This document shows positions 24,247-37,957 of a DNA stretch of 64,000 nucleotides, in pieces. How positions within the stretch are numbered: the stretch's first letter is position 1; every line of letters starts with the position of its first letter. The translations under genes were made by a program, and so were the position numbers. The notes under the pieces were generated by a model, which was not told where the DNA came from, did no database searches, and saw only the letters and a program-made list of their open reading frames with translations. The DNA comes from Callipepla californica brunnescens (taxonomy: Eukaryota; Chordata; Aves; Galliformes; Odontophoridae), in contig JALIRH010000003.1 in NCBI GenBank assembly GCA_023055505.1, positions 31,622,842-31,686,841 of the forward strand, given 5' to 3'.

Positions 24247-26359
24247 GGAACTTTGATCAGGGAAAAAGGCCAAGTTCAGGGTGGAAGGACTCCACTGACA
24301 CCTGGATGTAAACAGCTTCGTGTCTTCACAGTATATGTGCTCCCCTGCATGGAGTGCAGTAGTCTTTGACTGATCTCTATGTGCTGGATCACTGTTCTTA
24401 GTCCCATTTGACACTTGAAAAATCCTGAGGAGACTGCACTGGGCATAGTCTTGAGTGATCACAAGGTTCAAGGAAAAGACACACACACACAAATATCTGG
24501 TCTATCATCATAGAATCTACACAAGAAAAGAAAATTATTTTTGAATTGGAGTATTCTGATATATATTTTGAGTCATAAAGAGCTTTGTCATTGCTCTATG
24601 GCTAGGTAGACTGCAGTTCTTTTCTCTCAGGATTATCAACTGTGCACTGAATGAACAACCAAGACACTACATGAGCTTGAAGAGGTAACAACTTTTATTG
24701 CACATAAGTTGCTAGGAGCATGAATTGTTTGCAACATGATTCACAAATGTGGTTGCCTTGTAAATTCATACCTTCCAAGAAAAAAGTGTGATATTGCCAA
24801 TACATCTTTCACGAGTGGTATGTGACAATGCATGTGGGTTAGAGCTTTGTCTTTCTGATAGTGCATTCTTCAACAGCACAGCCTTTGGGCAACCAACTTA
24901 GCAGTTTCAACAGCAGCACACCAGTGTAGTTAGTCTGGCTTTTGTGTTTGTTTCTGCTAATCACTAGATTTACAAAGGTAATTTTTTGAATGCTGCAACT
25001 GAACAACAGTGCCATTTTAGACCTTCTTAAACTTGCCCATAAGGTAAAATAACACCATGATTTTGTCTTCTTGCCTGCATACTCTTCATCATTCCCAATC
25101 TGCCTTGAAAAAATACAGTCCAGCAAGTTACAATTTGATCCTTTGAATCTCAACATACTGAAATAATCAGAGAATGATTCAGACACTGAAACTTACACAT
25201 CTGCATATCAGGGCCTCCTAGAAATACCGCCTTGGGTAGGCAGGTGTGATTCAGATGTTACAGGACACCTTGACCTCTGAGAGCACAAAGTCAACTGGGG
25301 TACCTGTGGGCAACTGCAACAGTGCTAGGTGGTGTTTAACCACCAGTGTCCAGCTGAAATACAAAAGTGCATTTTTCATGAAAATCTTTCATGTACTTCT
25401 GTACAGAAGATTGGATTGCCCTGGTAAAACACAAATATTTCAGAAATATGTTGTGATCAGTATAAAAAGAAAATGGCCAGTAATGTCACCAGGTGCTCTT
25501 CAGTATTTTAGCTGTTAATTCTTTGGGCTATATAAACTTTGAATTAAAAAATGACAGTGCTTACATTCAGTATTTGGGTCCAAAGAAACAAAGATTAAAA
25601 AAAAAAAGAACTGTAAGATCCAATCTGACTGTTTAACCCAGGTTCTTAGTCAGCTTTCACGTCTCCCTCTGTTTTCCTGTCCTTAAAATAAGAACGTTAC
25701 CTCCTATTGGTTTAAAAGGCACACTGGTGTTGGAAAGGTGAGGACTGCATTCAGGAATGTAGACCAGGTAGAGTCTCAGACAGGCTTTTGAGAAAAGCAA
25801 TTGGAAAAGCAACGTAGGAAGTCAAAATCTTTTCTTTCTGATTCAGGTTAAAGGTTTAAGTGTTATTTGTCTTTCAAGTAGATGCTGGTTTGACTCACAG
25901 GTTCTGCAAACCCACCTCACTCCCCCTAAGCACTGTTCAGTGGGACTTAAAACCCACTGCAGCCAGAGGAGGTTGGAGGAGGACCATCCTGAAGGAAGAA
26001 AATAGTATCTGGCTATTTCTTTACCCAGAGTATCATTTCAATAAAGATTAAATTTAGGCATTCATGGGCAGCAAGTCTATGCTGCAGTGTCACAGTCAGT
26101 CGCTGTGCAAATGCTTCCTATATTTCTGTGTTTGACTTGCAACAGTAGCACTATATGAATGCATATTCCTGGTAGCACAGAACCTACTGATCCTGCAAAA
26201 GAGATGAAGAAAATGAAATAAAAGCTATTCCTAAGGTTAGCTTGAGTTCTGCTCCAGGTCTCAGTCTAGATTAGAAAACTTTTGTTTGAGGGGAAGAAAA
26301 ATGCTGGTAGCTATAGCAGCTACCCCATACTGCCCACAGCAGTGTGGTCAAAATTGAAA
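24247..26359. other. Intergenic sequence, no gene seen
   Basis: Holds a short (AC)n run at about 24480-24490. The 115-codon and smaller frames in this stretch show no recognisable motif. Confidence 0.6.
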
Positions 26360-26573
26360 TTTGTATTTTTGTGCCATTAGAAAGCTCTAACCCACAGGCT
26401 CTGCAGTCTTCATGCTTGTATTATTAGCCTGACAAAACGTGTTTAAGGGCAATCCTGAACACAAAGGGACCTCTACACACATTACCCTGTAACTGAGCTC
26501 CAGATCCAAGCATGGGCTCAGTGTGACCTGTTGGTCTGTTTGAGGGAGCCCAGCGCCATTTGCATCTCAGCAT
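26360..26573 (+). repeat. Left arm of a long near-identical inverted repeat
   Basis: This 214-base segment is the reverse complement of 29715-29926, with only about four substitutions and three small indels seen by eye (roughly 96-97% identical). Blocks such as ttaagggcaatcctgaacac and aagcatgggctcagtg are exact in the complement. Similarity stops abruptly at both ends. It has no CR1 landmarks and I do not recognise the family. It could be one of two opposite insertions of an unlabelled repeat, a terminal inverted repeat of a roughly 3.6 kb element, or a local inverted duplication. Confidence 0.9.
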
Positions 26574-29500
26574 CAGGGCAAACCAGCCCCTGGATCACAC
26601 CAAGCACAGCTCATTAGAGCACACACAGTTGCATGAGGTGACTCGTGGCACTTCAGCTGTCTGTGGCAGAGGCAGTGATAGGAAAATGGTACTCAGGGCA
26701 GCATTAATCTGCCTTACTCATGAGCTCATCCTGTCTGACTCACCTGTTCTGTGCTTCCCAGTTCCCACAGCAGGTGCAGGAGCTGTTTCCAGCCCTTTTC
26801 CTTGCACAGCCTGTCGGCTCCTTGAGCAGCTCTGTCTGATCTGAGCAAAGGAGGTGCCATGCAGAGCCCTGGCTGTGAGCACTCATCACAACCCTCAATA
26901 ACCTGTGTCCATAAGTAAACTTCAGGAAAGCTACATGGGCAATATTAATTCTCCCACTTGTTTTCCAAGCACTTTCCTTTCCAGCCTTCTGTACTTCTAC
27001 ACATTCTGGTGTAAAATCATCTTAGGTGCAATTTCACACCTTCCCGTTCTGAGCAGTCACTGTCACATTAACAGCCTGAAAAGTGAAATAAATTGTGCTT
27101 AATCAAAAAATGAGATCTGCCCTGCTAGGGATATGCAAGCCCACTGCTTCATCTATTCTGTTTCTTGCTTGGAGGATTTACTGCTTCTCCAAACTCTTGC
27201 TGCTGCCTCAGGAAGTGTCATAAAGACAACAAAATGCATCCAGGTGTAATATTCTATACCATAGGCAGAATAGGCAGATGGTTACAATTATGCTTCTAAA
27301 TATCCTTTTGCTTTTCAATATCCTTCGACTCAAAATTAAATATTATTTTTATATGATAAAAGTCAATGAAAACATGATACAAGTGCAGGCTTATACAGGC
27401 ATGAAATGACTGAATGAGTCATACAAGGCTCTCTTTGAAAATAAGAAATCCTTTTTTTTCCTGACTTCAGTCTGTCACAGCTCTTTAACTTCATCCTCCC
27501 TCAGATAATGCTATTTGAATAAAGGGTTGTTTTTGTGAGAAGTCTTGTGACAAGGAAGAGTTATATTAAAATAACACGGTTAACGGTAAGGTAGCACACT
27601 CCCTTACTTTGCATGTGTTGTTGGCAGTGAGAAGCCCCCGGGCTGGTCATATTTGGAATTGGATGGTTTCATGGCTTAAAAATCTCAGTCATTTACTTTC
27701 TTATGCTGCATCGGGAACTGATGACAGTTTAGGTACATAGAGCCAGTTCCCAAAAAATTTCTGAAGAAAGTGGATCGGAGTGTTCTCTGTTTGGAAAGCA
27801 GCCCTTCCAAAGCATTTGCTTGGGCCAACACTCAGGTAGAACAGTCTTGAGGGGAAAAAAAGTAAAACTTTCTCAAAACTGCAAATGAACCTGTAGCAAA
27901 AAAAAAAAAAGCAGTGAAAGCAGGAGTGTCATTTGGGAAGGACCTAGCACTTGGTCAGAGCACCAGTAAAAACTGCCTAAAAATAATTTTTACTGCTCAT
28001 AGAGATGCATAGAGATACTTAGCAGCTATTATTAGCACTTGGTCTTCATTTGCTCAACCTGTCACAACTTGTCCCTTTAAAGAGCAGTTTCTCTTTCATG
28101 TAGTGAGAAGAACTTGGCTAAGACAGAACACATGTATTCTACAGGGAATGCTTAAATACTTCTACAAACACAAGTAAAAGCAAATAGCCATCTTTAAATA
28201 AAAACAGGCTGTTTTCTCAAGAAAAATTTTATTTCAGCCTATTCCCTAGGATTTCCCTGGTACTTCAGCTTTCCATCTGTACCAACAGGAACACTTCATT
28301 ATGCACAATCACTGTGAAGTTGTCCCTTCGCTTCACCATCTTACTTATATTAGCCAAAATAGAATATATTTATAGTGATGTTTCCCACACAAATTCTGCA
28401 GTGCATCTCTTTTAGGAGATGAGGAAATTTCACATGTTCCAGCTCAGTATAAATGCTGAGAAAAAAAATGTGATTCTTCAGCCTATTTTGTGGGTTCGAG
28501 CATAAAAGATGCTGAATCTGGAAAATCCAAAGCCCTGAGATGTACTGCTCAAACTCTGTGAAAAAAAAATCAAACTGGTGGAGACAGTAGGTTTCAGTCT
28601 TTATGCCAGTTTTCAACTGGTCTTCAGACTTCACGACAGTTTTTAATTGTCATGAATTTGAGTTCAAATTTCAAAGATATAGATCTGAAAAGAAAGAGAA
28701 CAGTGTTATTAGTTTGAAATCTTTCAGGTTTCTGTCTTAGAAACAACTTGATATAATTTGAAAAGAAAAGATAATCTGCCATGTTTGGAAGTAATAACAG
28801 AACTGGTGGTGGAAATTTTGTTTTCTCTCTATCTCTGAAAGATATCTACTGAGAAAATACCTACCTCCAAAAAGAAAATACTTAAAACTAGGACAAATTT
28901 AATGCATACAGATAGCACCAAGTTTTCTTACACAAGGTTATTCTCAAGTTTGTACAGCTGCAAAATCACCCCTGCAAAGACATTGTGCATGAGCCATGGC
29001 ACTGACATCTTTTTTCCACTTCTTCAAGTTACTGGTTTCTTAATGCTCATTGTGGCAGCTTTGGCTTGCCCATATTCATGCTGTTGTCGGACTGCAAGTG
29101 AAAACATTTACAGAGTACTAACTGCAGAAAATCATGGAGCATATTGCATTTCCAGGGGCTTCTTCCACACAGCTTGGGATCTCTCTATGTTTGGGTATTG
29201 CTGCTTACTATCTGTATTCAGAACCAACACCTTTCTGGATGCTTTGTGTCTCTGCATGTTTAATACACTTGATTAGGCATAATGAAAAAGGCAACATTGC
29301 ATTAATATTCTGTTAGGTCTTTTATGCAATAGTTCTGTTCATATTTATTAAAAAATTCAAAAATGGTAATAAAAACCAGACCTGTGCTCTATCTTTTCCA
29401 GATCCCTACAGGAGCAGAAGACAGGACAACAGCCAGAGCATCTGCCAGAGCTCTACTGCTTGCCTGGGTCTGTGTGGATTACTGGGCTGTGAGTAATAAG

Positions 29501-29714
29501 GAGAACTCTGTTTTCCCAGGTGAATTCTGCACACCCTCTGTAATGCCTTTATGTGTCCCCCCCTTGCGCACTGTTGCCTGACAAACTCTCTGCTGTGGCC
29601 AGCAGTGTGTCTTCACACAAAATGAGCATGTGTAACAAGCAGCCTTGGCCTGATCTTACAGCTTTGAGGTGTGCGTGGGAACACTGTTGCAGAAAGCAGC
29701 AGGCAAGGCAAGAA
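26574..29714. other. 3.1 kb spacer between the inverted-repeat arms
   Basis: No transposase, integrase or other recognisable coding sequence is present on either strand. The longest frames are 28902-29276 (+, 124 codons) and 28350-28634 (-, 94 codons), both unrecognised. There is an A-run at 27899-27911. AT-rich sequence makes up most of the spacer, with a more GC-balanced part from about 29400. Confidence 0.55.
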
Positions 29715-29926
29715 ATGCTGAGATGCAAATGGTGTTGGGCTCCCTCAAACAGACCAACAGACCACTGAGCCCATGCTTGGATCTGGAGCTCAGTTACAGG
29801 ATAATGTGTGTAGAGGTCCCTTTGTGTTCAGGATTGCCCTTAAACACGTTTTGTCAGGCTAATAATACAAGCATGAAGACTGCAGAGCCTGTGGGTTAGA
29901 GCTCTCTAATGGCAAAAAATACCAAA
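29715..29926 (-). repeat. Right arm of a long near-identical inverted repeat
   Basis: The 212-base reverse-complement partner of 26360-26573. Read on the + strand it starts ATGCTGAGATGC and ends near CTAATGGCAAAAAATACC. An inner core could be bounded TG...CA as in a solo LTR, but similarity continues about 10 bases past that CA, and no convincing target-site duplication flanks either arm. A CR1 copy follows within about 25 bases. Confidence 0.9.
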
Positions 29927-29949
29927 CAGTAAAGCTTTTAAAGTAAAGA

Positions 29950-30236
29950 CCAGAATAGTCTCCAGCATATAGGACAAGGGGAAATGGTTTCAAACTAAAA
30001 GAGGGAGATTGAGACTCAACATAAAGAAGTTGTTTTTTACAGTAAGGATGGTGAGGCACTGAAACAGGCTGCCCAGAGAGGTGGTGGACTCTCTGCCCCT
30101 GGAGACATTAAGGCTCAGGCTGGATGGGGCTCTGAGCAACCTGATCTCATTGTAGGTATCCCTGTTATTTCATTGCTGGGGAGTTGGACTGGGAGACCTT
30201 TAAAAATCCCTTCCAACTCAAAAGATTCTATGATAA
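29950..30236 (+). repeat. CR1 LINE, 3' end
   Basis: A sense CR1 3' fragment: 'aaactaaaagagggagattg', 'gaaacaggctgcccagagag', 'ggctcaggctggatggggct', 'ggagttggactgggagacct', and a tail ending AAAAGATTCTATGATAATATG. It immediately adjoins the right arm of the inverted repeat. Confidence 0.95.
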
Positions 30237-33200
30237 TATGTGTGTTTAATATAATTTTCATGGCTAAAATGCTTTAAAATGTTACAAGTTTTAGGGAGAG
30301 TAACTTCCTAATATTCTTAGAACCAGTTTGGAGGGCAGAAAACATACCAGATCCTGCCTGCAGCACAGCCCTACCAGGGTGTCCCATAGATCAAACTCAT
30401 ACATTTATGTAGGTAACTGCACTGTGCCTTGATATTTGCAGTCGAAGTAGCGGAGTGATCCTTAGCATGCAGCTCACCTAGAAGTAGGATTGTTAAGCGC
30501 ACAATTTGCCCTAAAGATATCTTAAAACAGGAAGAGGTAATAAATCTTTATTCCTTAAAAGTGTTAAAAGAAATGGAAAGAATTAGCTTTCTGCTCCACA
30601 GAATTATTTCAGTGCAATGGCGAGACTGACTGTCAATGACATCGATCCTTTCTGAAAGCGTGAAGGACCCCTTGAAGACAACCAGCATGAAAGAGCCACA
30701 TTGTGTGATTTTTTGTTGTCAGGGTAATGCAAAAGAATGTCAGAGTGTTCCTGGAAATGTAGGCAGTTTGTGTATCACATTGACATAAAAATACATGTTC
30801 CTAAATGTCTGTATGAATGCATCTGCAAACCAGAAAAGTGATTGTTAAAACCTGAACTCTGTGAAAGAGACAGTGTGTGGCATTCTGGAATGTATAGAAT
30901 GGTTTAGCAATGAAAGAATGTAATCGATTTTTAGAAAATGAACTCTTTTTTATTTTTTCACGGTATCCTGCCAAATGAAAAACCCCTTTCCCCGTATTTA
31001 TAGGCATGTTTCAGAGATACTCCTCTCATTTTTGGCTATTTTGGAGTGGGAGGGGGTTGAACTGGAGTGTTGTAGGCATTACAGAAATGTAAGTGACCTA
31101 TTTTAGTAGTATTTAGTGTCAGTCAAAATGTTTTTTAATCTTGGTCCTTCTTTAAGAGAGAAACAACAATCTATTTTATTCTTGTGGAACAGAAAGATGC
31201 TTCAAGTTCCAAATACTGTGAGATTCAATAGAATTAATCCAGGAGATAAACCATCAAATTCCTCTGAAGACTTTATTGTTACTATAGAAACCTGTCTAAA
31301 TCCAGAACCTCATTGTGAGATAAAAAGGAAGAATTTACTCCATTAATCATTTTTTGCTCTTCTATCATTATGTGCTGGATTCAGCTCTGGAAACCACAGC
31401 AGAGAGCCATAATGGTATGAAAGTGTCTTCTGACATCTCCAAAAGAAACAGATTGGTTGGGAGGCAAATTGTTTGTCAGAACTGGGGGTAAGGGGACCTT
31501 TCCTTCAGCCACCAAGTCGGGTGTTACAGGAAGTTAACTCCATAAAAGGTCCATCTCACCTTCCATCAGGAGGCAGCTGCAACTCTGTAGGTTCAACATT
31601 AGATGTGTCAGCCTGAACCTCTTATGAACTTAGAACACTGTAACAGCCCTGTTTTCTGTTTTCTTGCACCTCTTCCAAAAGGGGCATTTGATGCTTCTTT
31701 AAGCAGTTATAGTAGATAATGCTGTTGCAGGAGGTCACAGAGGCAAGTACTGAAGAGTGAATGTAAAAAGTGAATGGACAACTTCATCATCAAAATTTTA
31801 TCTGATGTGGATACAGTCAAAAATGCAACTAAATGTTGTGCTTCAGGGAGCACAGCTGATTCCCTCTGCTGCTCCATCACTGAGATCTGTCTTGTTTATG
31901 CAGCACTGCACATATACTTCCACCTTGCCTGTTGCATTTTCCCAAGACCATGAGAGGCAGACCTGAATAAAGACAGAACACCTCCAAGAGCCAGAGCTGG
32001 TCCATTATTATTATTATTATCCATTATTACTCCTAAGAAACATTTCAGTGATCTAGGTAGAAAGTAAGAGGGTATGACTCATACTGACAACTAAAAAGAG
32101 CACAAAATGGCAAACCAAGAGTGTGCCCAAGTGGCATGGAGACTTGCAGTGGTGTGCTTTTCTCTCCCCATGGCAGCTTCTAGAAGCAGGATAATGCCAA
32201 AATGAACATCAGCAGCACTGGCTCTTGCAGCCTTCCTCACTGGGAGGGAAGGCTGGCTTGCTTTATGAGGTGAACACCATGCTCTCTGGCATGGACTTTT
32301 GCTTGGCTGGGGACTGCTGGATTTGGAAGTCTGGGAGCCGGGAGCACTCAAAAATGTGCTTTGAACTACTTGTTGAATTTCCTGCATGCTCCCTGCAAAG
32401 TAACACAGCAAATATTGCACAAAAGCAAGAAAGGACCTTTATGCACAGTTTCTTGGTGCTAATTTAGACTGGAGAGGGCACTTGAAATGACCATATCCAA
32501 CCTGGGGATCTCCCAGCTTTTTCAAGTATACAGGCCTACCATCCGTCCACATCCTCCCTTTTCACATCGACGCCTTCACTTCAAAGATAACAGCATACAG
32601 ACATGTGGCCTGGAAGATACCTGCACCTCTCATATCTGCAGACTGGCTGTGCAGGAGGCCGGGGCTCACCACAGACCTGCTCAGCTGGAGGACATCACTG
32701 CCCTGATCCCTAGTATGTCACCTGCACATTGTCAGATAATGTGCTATTCCAGAGGGAGGCAAACGGAGCTGCTGATGCCTCTCAGCATATCCTGAAGAAG
32801 GTAGAAGTATGCAAAGGTATGCAAAAGATGATGCGAATTCAATCATAGTTAAGCTTTCTTGGGAAGATCTTTATTGGGTGTAATAAAGATTAAACCAGTA
32901 GACTGCTTGACAAACTATTGTAATAACTACAGAAGTTAATAAGAAAAGCCTTCTCTATTGAGTTATTTCAAGAGCACTGATTTAAAACTACAGTTGGAAA
33001 GATGATTTAAGTTTGCTGTGGATATTCAGCGAGCTCTAAGGAGTTCTGCTATGGAGAAAACCCATTAAATTTTTTATCAGGCTCTCTAGGAATCTTCCAT
33101 AAATTGATTAACATCCAGAGCTGGAAGTATCTAACACTGCCTATATATTTTTTCTGAGAATAGGTTTGTTTCCAGCTTCTTAGTTCTAAAAGCCATTTAG

Positions 33201-36200
33201 AAATCTACTGTCCTTTCTAGATAGGGTGTCCAGAATAAGGTTTCTGCCCAAATCGTAGCTAATAGAGTAACAAGGAGTCACCTACTACCTTTATTTCTAA
33301 TAAAATTTCGAAGTATTAATATTCTAATATTTATGATTTTAGAATAAAACTTTTATCAAAGGCACAGATGTATGATGTTTTTTTTATGTGAATAGTAATA
33401 AAAAAAACCCACTATCGAGTTATAACATCAGAAATAATGATGATGAAAACTGAAAAAAGGAATCCATTAATTTTCTTGGTGGGTGGTTTCTTGGAAATTA
33501 TGTTTCACATGAAGTTAAAACATGAGCATTCTCATTTGCATTTTCTCTGGATTGCAGTATTAATGAAATCTGTTTGGCTTTTTTCTTCCATGCAGACAGC
33601 TGAGCACTGTAGTCAATATTCTTTTTAGACTGTTTGTTAACAAAATAAATAAAGTACTTAAATTATTTCACTGTGAAGAATTTCCTCCAGCCCTTGAATC
33701 GTTCTGCAACAGTTCTATGCAGTCACTTGATTTTGCAACATCCTTTAGGAAAAATGGGAGTAGTGGTACTGAATGCTACCCTGTCATATCAGCCTCACCA
33801 GACCTAGAGAAATTTTCCTGTATTCTGCTTGCTTTACCCCTCTACTTGCCCAAACTGCCAATTAAGAACAACTGCTTTAAAAAGGAGCTCTGAAAGAACA
33901 GGTGAGGTGCTGGTGGTGATGCTAAAGGTTGCCTTGGAGAGCCAGGAATGAGAAGGATAGAGAGAGGCTGCTCAGAGAATACTGAGGAAAAGCATTTGGG
34001 CATGGAAGATAGGAAAGTGGTCTGAGGGAAGAGCTGGTTATTGTGATAGTTGTGTGTAAGAAGTGAATGGAACAGAATCTATGGCAAGGCCTTCTGAAAG
34101 GGAAAACTGACTGCGTGAACTCTTTGAGTGCTGGAATGGGGAGGTTGAGTGTCTATGCCCTAAGCAATCTTGATGAGACTGAGCCCTGAACAGCCTTCCC
34201 TGGGGGTTGTTGCAAGAAGCAATGGGAAAAGCAAAGCATTTCTACGTGATGAAAAAGGTGGAGGCGTCTGGAGGAGGTGCAGTGTGACCACAGGTGGGAG
34301 GTTTCAGCTTCGAGTCTCTGCTTAGAAGCAGTGTAATTGGCAGAGCTGTGTTTCAGCAAGCCACCAAATTGTGAACCTAGTGACTGGCTACTCCTCATCT
34401 CATTTTAAAAAACCTATGTTAAAGCACGGAGCAAAAAGAGCCATAGTCCACCATAGTGAATGAAGAGAACTTCTAGAAGGTAAAACTAATTACTGTTGTG
34501 AGTCTTTCCATCTGTGTCTGCCTTCACCTTTGAGCTTTCCTCTGAGCTGTCAGGCTGGAGCAACCTCTGGCCTTTGCGTACTTCTAGGGATCAGTAGTTG
34601 GCATGTTATTGCTCAGTGTGTGGGAGACTGCTGCTCCTTGTCCCTAGTTTCTCTGTTATAAATATATTATGAAAAATGAAACAAGGCTACGTTTGAAAAG
34701 AAATGACTGGCAGCAATTATCAGTTGAAACTAATGCTTTGTTAGCAATCCTTTTTATTCTACCCAATTCTATAACTGTAAGGAACCTGCACTAGTGGTAT
34801 TAGCAACTTAGGAATATTACATTTAGAATAATCAGCAGTAACAATTTCTCAAGTTGTCTTTCTAGGGTATGTTACATGATTTGTTTTGTAGTTGTTTTTT
34901 TTTTTTTTCTCTTTTGGTAGTAAAGAGCATTTTATCCACGCAAACTATTTGTACACAGTTTCACAGACTAACTCTGACAGAATATATATACATATATATG
35001 TATCACTGAGTGTCATCATCATCCAGGAGATTGCTCCTTTTGTCAGAAAAACTGTTGTGCTTCTGGCAGTGTTAGTCTGAAATTGTGTACAAATTGTATG
35101 TGTGGATTCCACAGAGACCTCAACTCATCTGTTAGGTCATGGCTTATGTTACAGAGCATTTGTTTGCTTTTTTCTTTTGTCTTTCATAACACTCTGACAG
35201 TGGGTCACAGGTTACAGAGAACTTCATATGTCTACAAACAAAGATCTGTCTCTCCATCGTGAAAGGATCAATTATGTATTGAGATGACTGGAATATCCTC
35301 AGTTCCCTATTCCCTCCACTTAACATTTTCTGAATATTGTACAAACTGACTTAAACAAAATATCCTGATGCTGGCTCGCTTGAAGAGCAACAACCACTCT
35401 TGTTAAGGTTTTTAGTATCCTATCATTCCACTTTAGTCACATAGAGGGTAGAGGAAGATTTAAGGGACTTGTATAGGGAAGACCTAAACTTCACCTGTAA
35501 GATCCATGGGTTTAGACTCTTTTCTAATGATTCTACTTCGTTTGCATAACAGGAAGCAATGGAGTGAAACTTTGAAATTGTGCAAATAAAAGAATCAGTC
35601 TGATGAGGTTTGAGGGAGACAACCCCATATACTGGTGCAGGAAGGCCATAAATATTTTCAGCTAATTGTATGTCTCAAGGCAAACAAATGTTGTGTTTGA
35701 GACGAGTGCTTCTTGGGGAGGAATATGGATAGCTTACATGATTTGCCGTATTCTGAAACTGAGTACATATTTAACTATTTACCTTTATTTGATATGTAGG
35801 ATCTCTTCATTCCTTCACATCTGTCAAACTGTTCTGATAGTTGGGCACCTTTAAGAATCTGACAGACTATAGGGAACTTGCTCTTCTGAAATTTGAACTA
35901 GAGGTTCAAAATCTTTGTATTCTTTGTTTTCCAGTTGACATGGCAGTTACATTGAAGAATTTTTCATAGAGTTTAAGAACAGAAACTAGAATTTCATGGC
36001 CTTATGTTGCACAGTCTGTATACCCAAAATAGCTGTGGATGAGGGGTTCTGGATGTGCAGAATACCTTGATCAGTCCCTTGTGTTCTGGGGTAAAATGAA
36101 GTCAAACGCATTCTTGGAAATGAATTTACTTTCCTCACTAGAAGAGAAGTTTTTATCTGAACCTCTCCTTAAGCACAGATTAACTGAGGTGTGTGCAAAG

Positions 36201-37391
36201 CATCTCTTATGAAGGTTGTGCAGTTTTGCTAGAAGCTGTTTTTTGTATATGCAAATTGACATGCACACCCTCTCCTACAAAAAGAGACAATAAGGAGCTA
36301 CACTGGGGGGTGCATGAAAGATTTCTTCTGAGATTTGCCTTTGAGATTTTTGTCAAATGCTTCAGTAATGATTTTAAGCTTGACTGAATTTTCTAAATGT
36401 GTTAACAAGAAAACATTACGTTTTTCTAATACCCTTCAATGTGCAGTATAAAGTACAGTAAGGATTGAATTATATGGGTATGTGATTATGCTTGTGAAAA
36501 TGTATTGCAATAAGCTTTTCAATTTATAAGCAGGAAATGAAGCTCTGCAATTATGGGATAACATAAAAATTAGAGCAGTAAAATTGGAATTTAGTTATTT
36601 CATATCTAGGCCTACTGTCAGCAAACATGAACTTGGCCCATTCTCATTTCCCCATTGCTTTAAAACGATTTCTGGTGAGAATCCAGTGGGAAAGTGGTAA
36701 TTTAAAAGTTTCTGAAGAGTGCCTCATAGCTCAGAACATGTAAGGTTCCAGCGTTGGCAAGCTGTGGGGCAATGCCCCATGGTACCTCAGCTCCCTTGCT
36801 GGAACATGAGCTCTGTCAGGGCATAAGTATGTATTTGAACTGCAGTAAAGCACCATTCAATAAAGATTATTCTGAGCTGGTTTTGGAATCTGCTCTGTTC
36901 TGAGTTGAAATGATTCCATAAAATATTCTCTGATGACTGTATGTGCAACCAGATTCCCTTACCAATCCAGCCATCAACTCAGGACTTCAAATTTTGAACC
37001 ACAGATGCTTAACCTGCTGTGTACTACATGGTACTTAATCATTATGAGAACGTGATGTACAGAATAGAATGATGACACCATGAGGACATGATAGTACCAT
37101 TTTCATATGACATAAATAGAATAATTTGTAGAAAAATGACAAAAAGCAGACCAAACTGATACATAAGGAGGTTTTTTGTTTGTTTGTTTGTTTTTTGTTT
37201 TTGAGGGAAAGTATTTAATGAAAATTGTCTATGGTATAACATGCTTTTCAGTGGTAGTCTGTGAAGCCCAGCTTTCTTTAAAGAGTAACTTATTATTTTT
37301 AGAATTCCCTGGAACATACTCTGGACTTACTGCTTCTGTGTGAATACATCCTATTGAAAAGCTGATCTTCAGAGAAAGAATACTTTAGTCT
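30237..37391. other. Intergenic sequence, no gene seen
   Basis: About 7 kb of AT-leaning sequence with no recognisable gene. Simple features are an (ATT)n run at about 32005-32020, a T-run near 34893, a 16-bp palindrome at 34988-35003 and (GTTT)n near 37175-37192. Frames up to 109 codons (32091-32420, -) and 102 codons (32487-32795, +) are unrecognised. Confidence 0.6.
34988..35003. repeat. 16-bp perfect AT palindrome
   Basis: The sequence atacatatatatgtat equals its reverse complement, inside a TA-alternating tract. It is likely simple-sequence DNA. Confidence 0.85.
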
Positions 37392-37957
37392 GAATCACAG
37401 AATTTTTACAGTTGGAAGGGTCCTTTAAAGTTTACGTAGTCCAGCTCCCCTGTGATGAACAGGGGCATGCACAGATAGATCCTGGGCAACATGATCTGGT
37501 CTAGCCTTGTCTTGAATATCTCCAGTGATGGAACTTCCACCATACCTATGGACAACCTGTTCCAGAACCTCACCACCTTCACTGTAAAATACTTTTTCCT
37601 TACATTTTATCTAAATCTACCTTCTTTAAGGTTTAAACCATTTTCACTTGTTCTATCACCAGACTCTGCTGAGGAGTCCATCCCCTTCCTTTCTGTAGCT
37701 CTTCTAGCTATTGAAAGGCTGCTCTCAGGTCACCTCAGAAGGCTCTCTCTCCTGGCTGAACAGCCCCAGCTCTCTCAGGCTATTCTTGGAGGAGAGGTGT
37801 TCCATCCCTTGGGTCATTTGTGACCCTCCTCTAGACATGCTCTAACAAGTCTATGTCTTTCCTGTACTGAGGACTCCACATCTGGATGCAGTACTCCAGG
37901 TGAGGCCTCACTGGTGCAGAGCAGGGAGGCAGGATCACCTCCCTCGCCCTTACTAGG
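37392..37957 (-). repeat. CR1 LINE, antisense, ORF2 end plus 3' UTR
   Basis: The reverse complement of a CR1 3' region. The + strand starts with the inverted tail ('gaatcacagaatttttacag', 'ttggaagggtcctttaaag') and runs through 'tctgctgaggagtccatcc', 'gaggtgttccatccc' and 'ctccacatctggatgcag' into ORF2 coding sequence. It is the same subfamily and orientation as 45612-46230 and is visibly diverged from it. Confidence 0.95.

Noticed and set aside
26360..29926. Full LTR retrotransposon or TIR transposon with coding capacity
   Set aside because: The arms are inverted rather than direct, so they are not paired LTRs, and no transposase or retroviral domain is present in the spacer.
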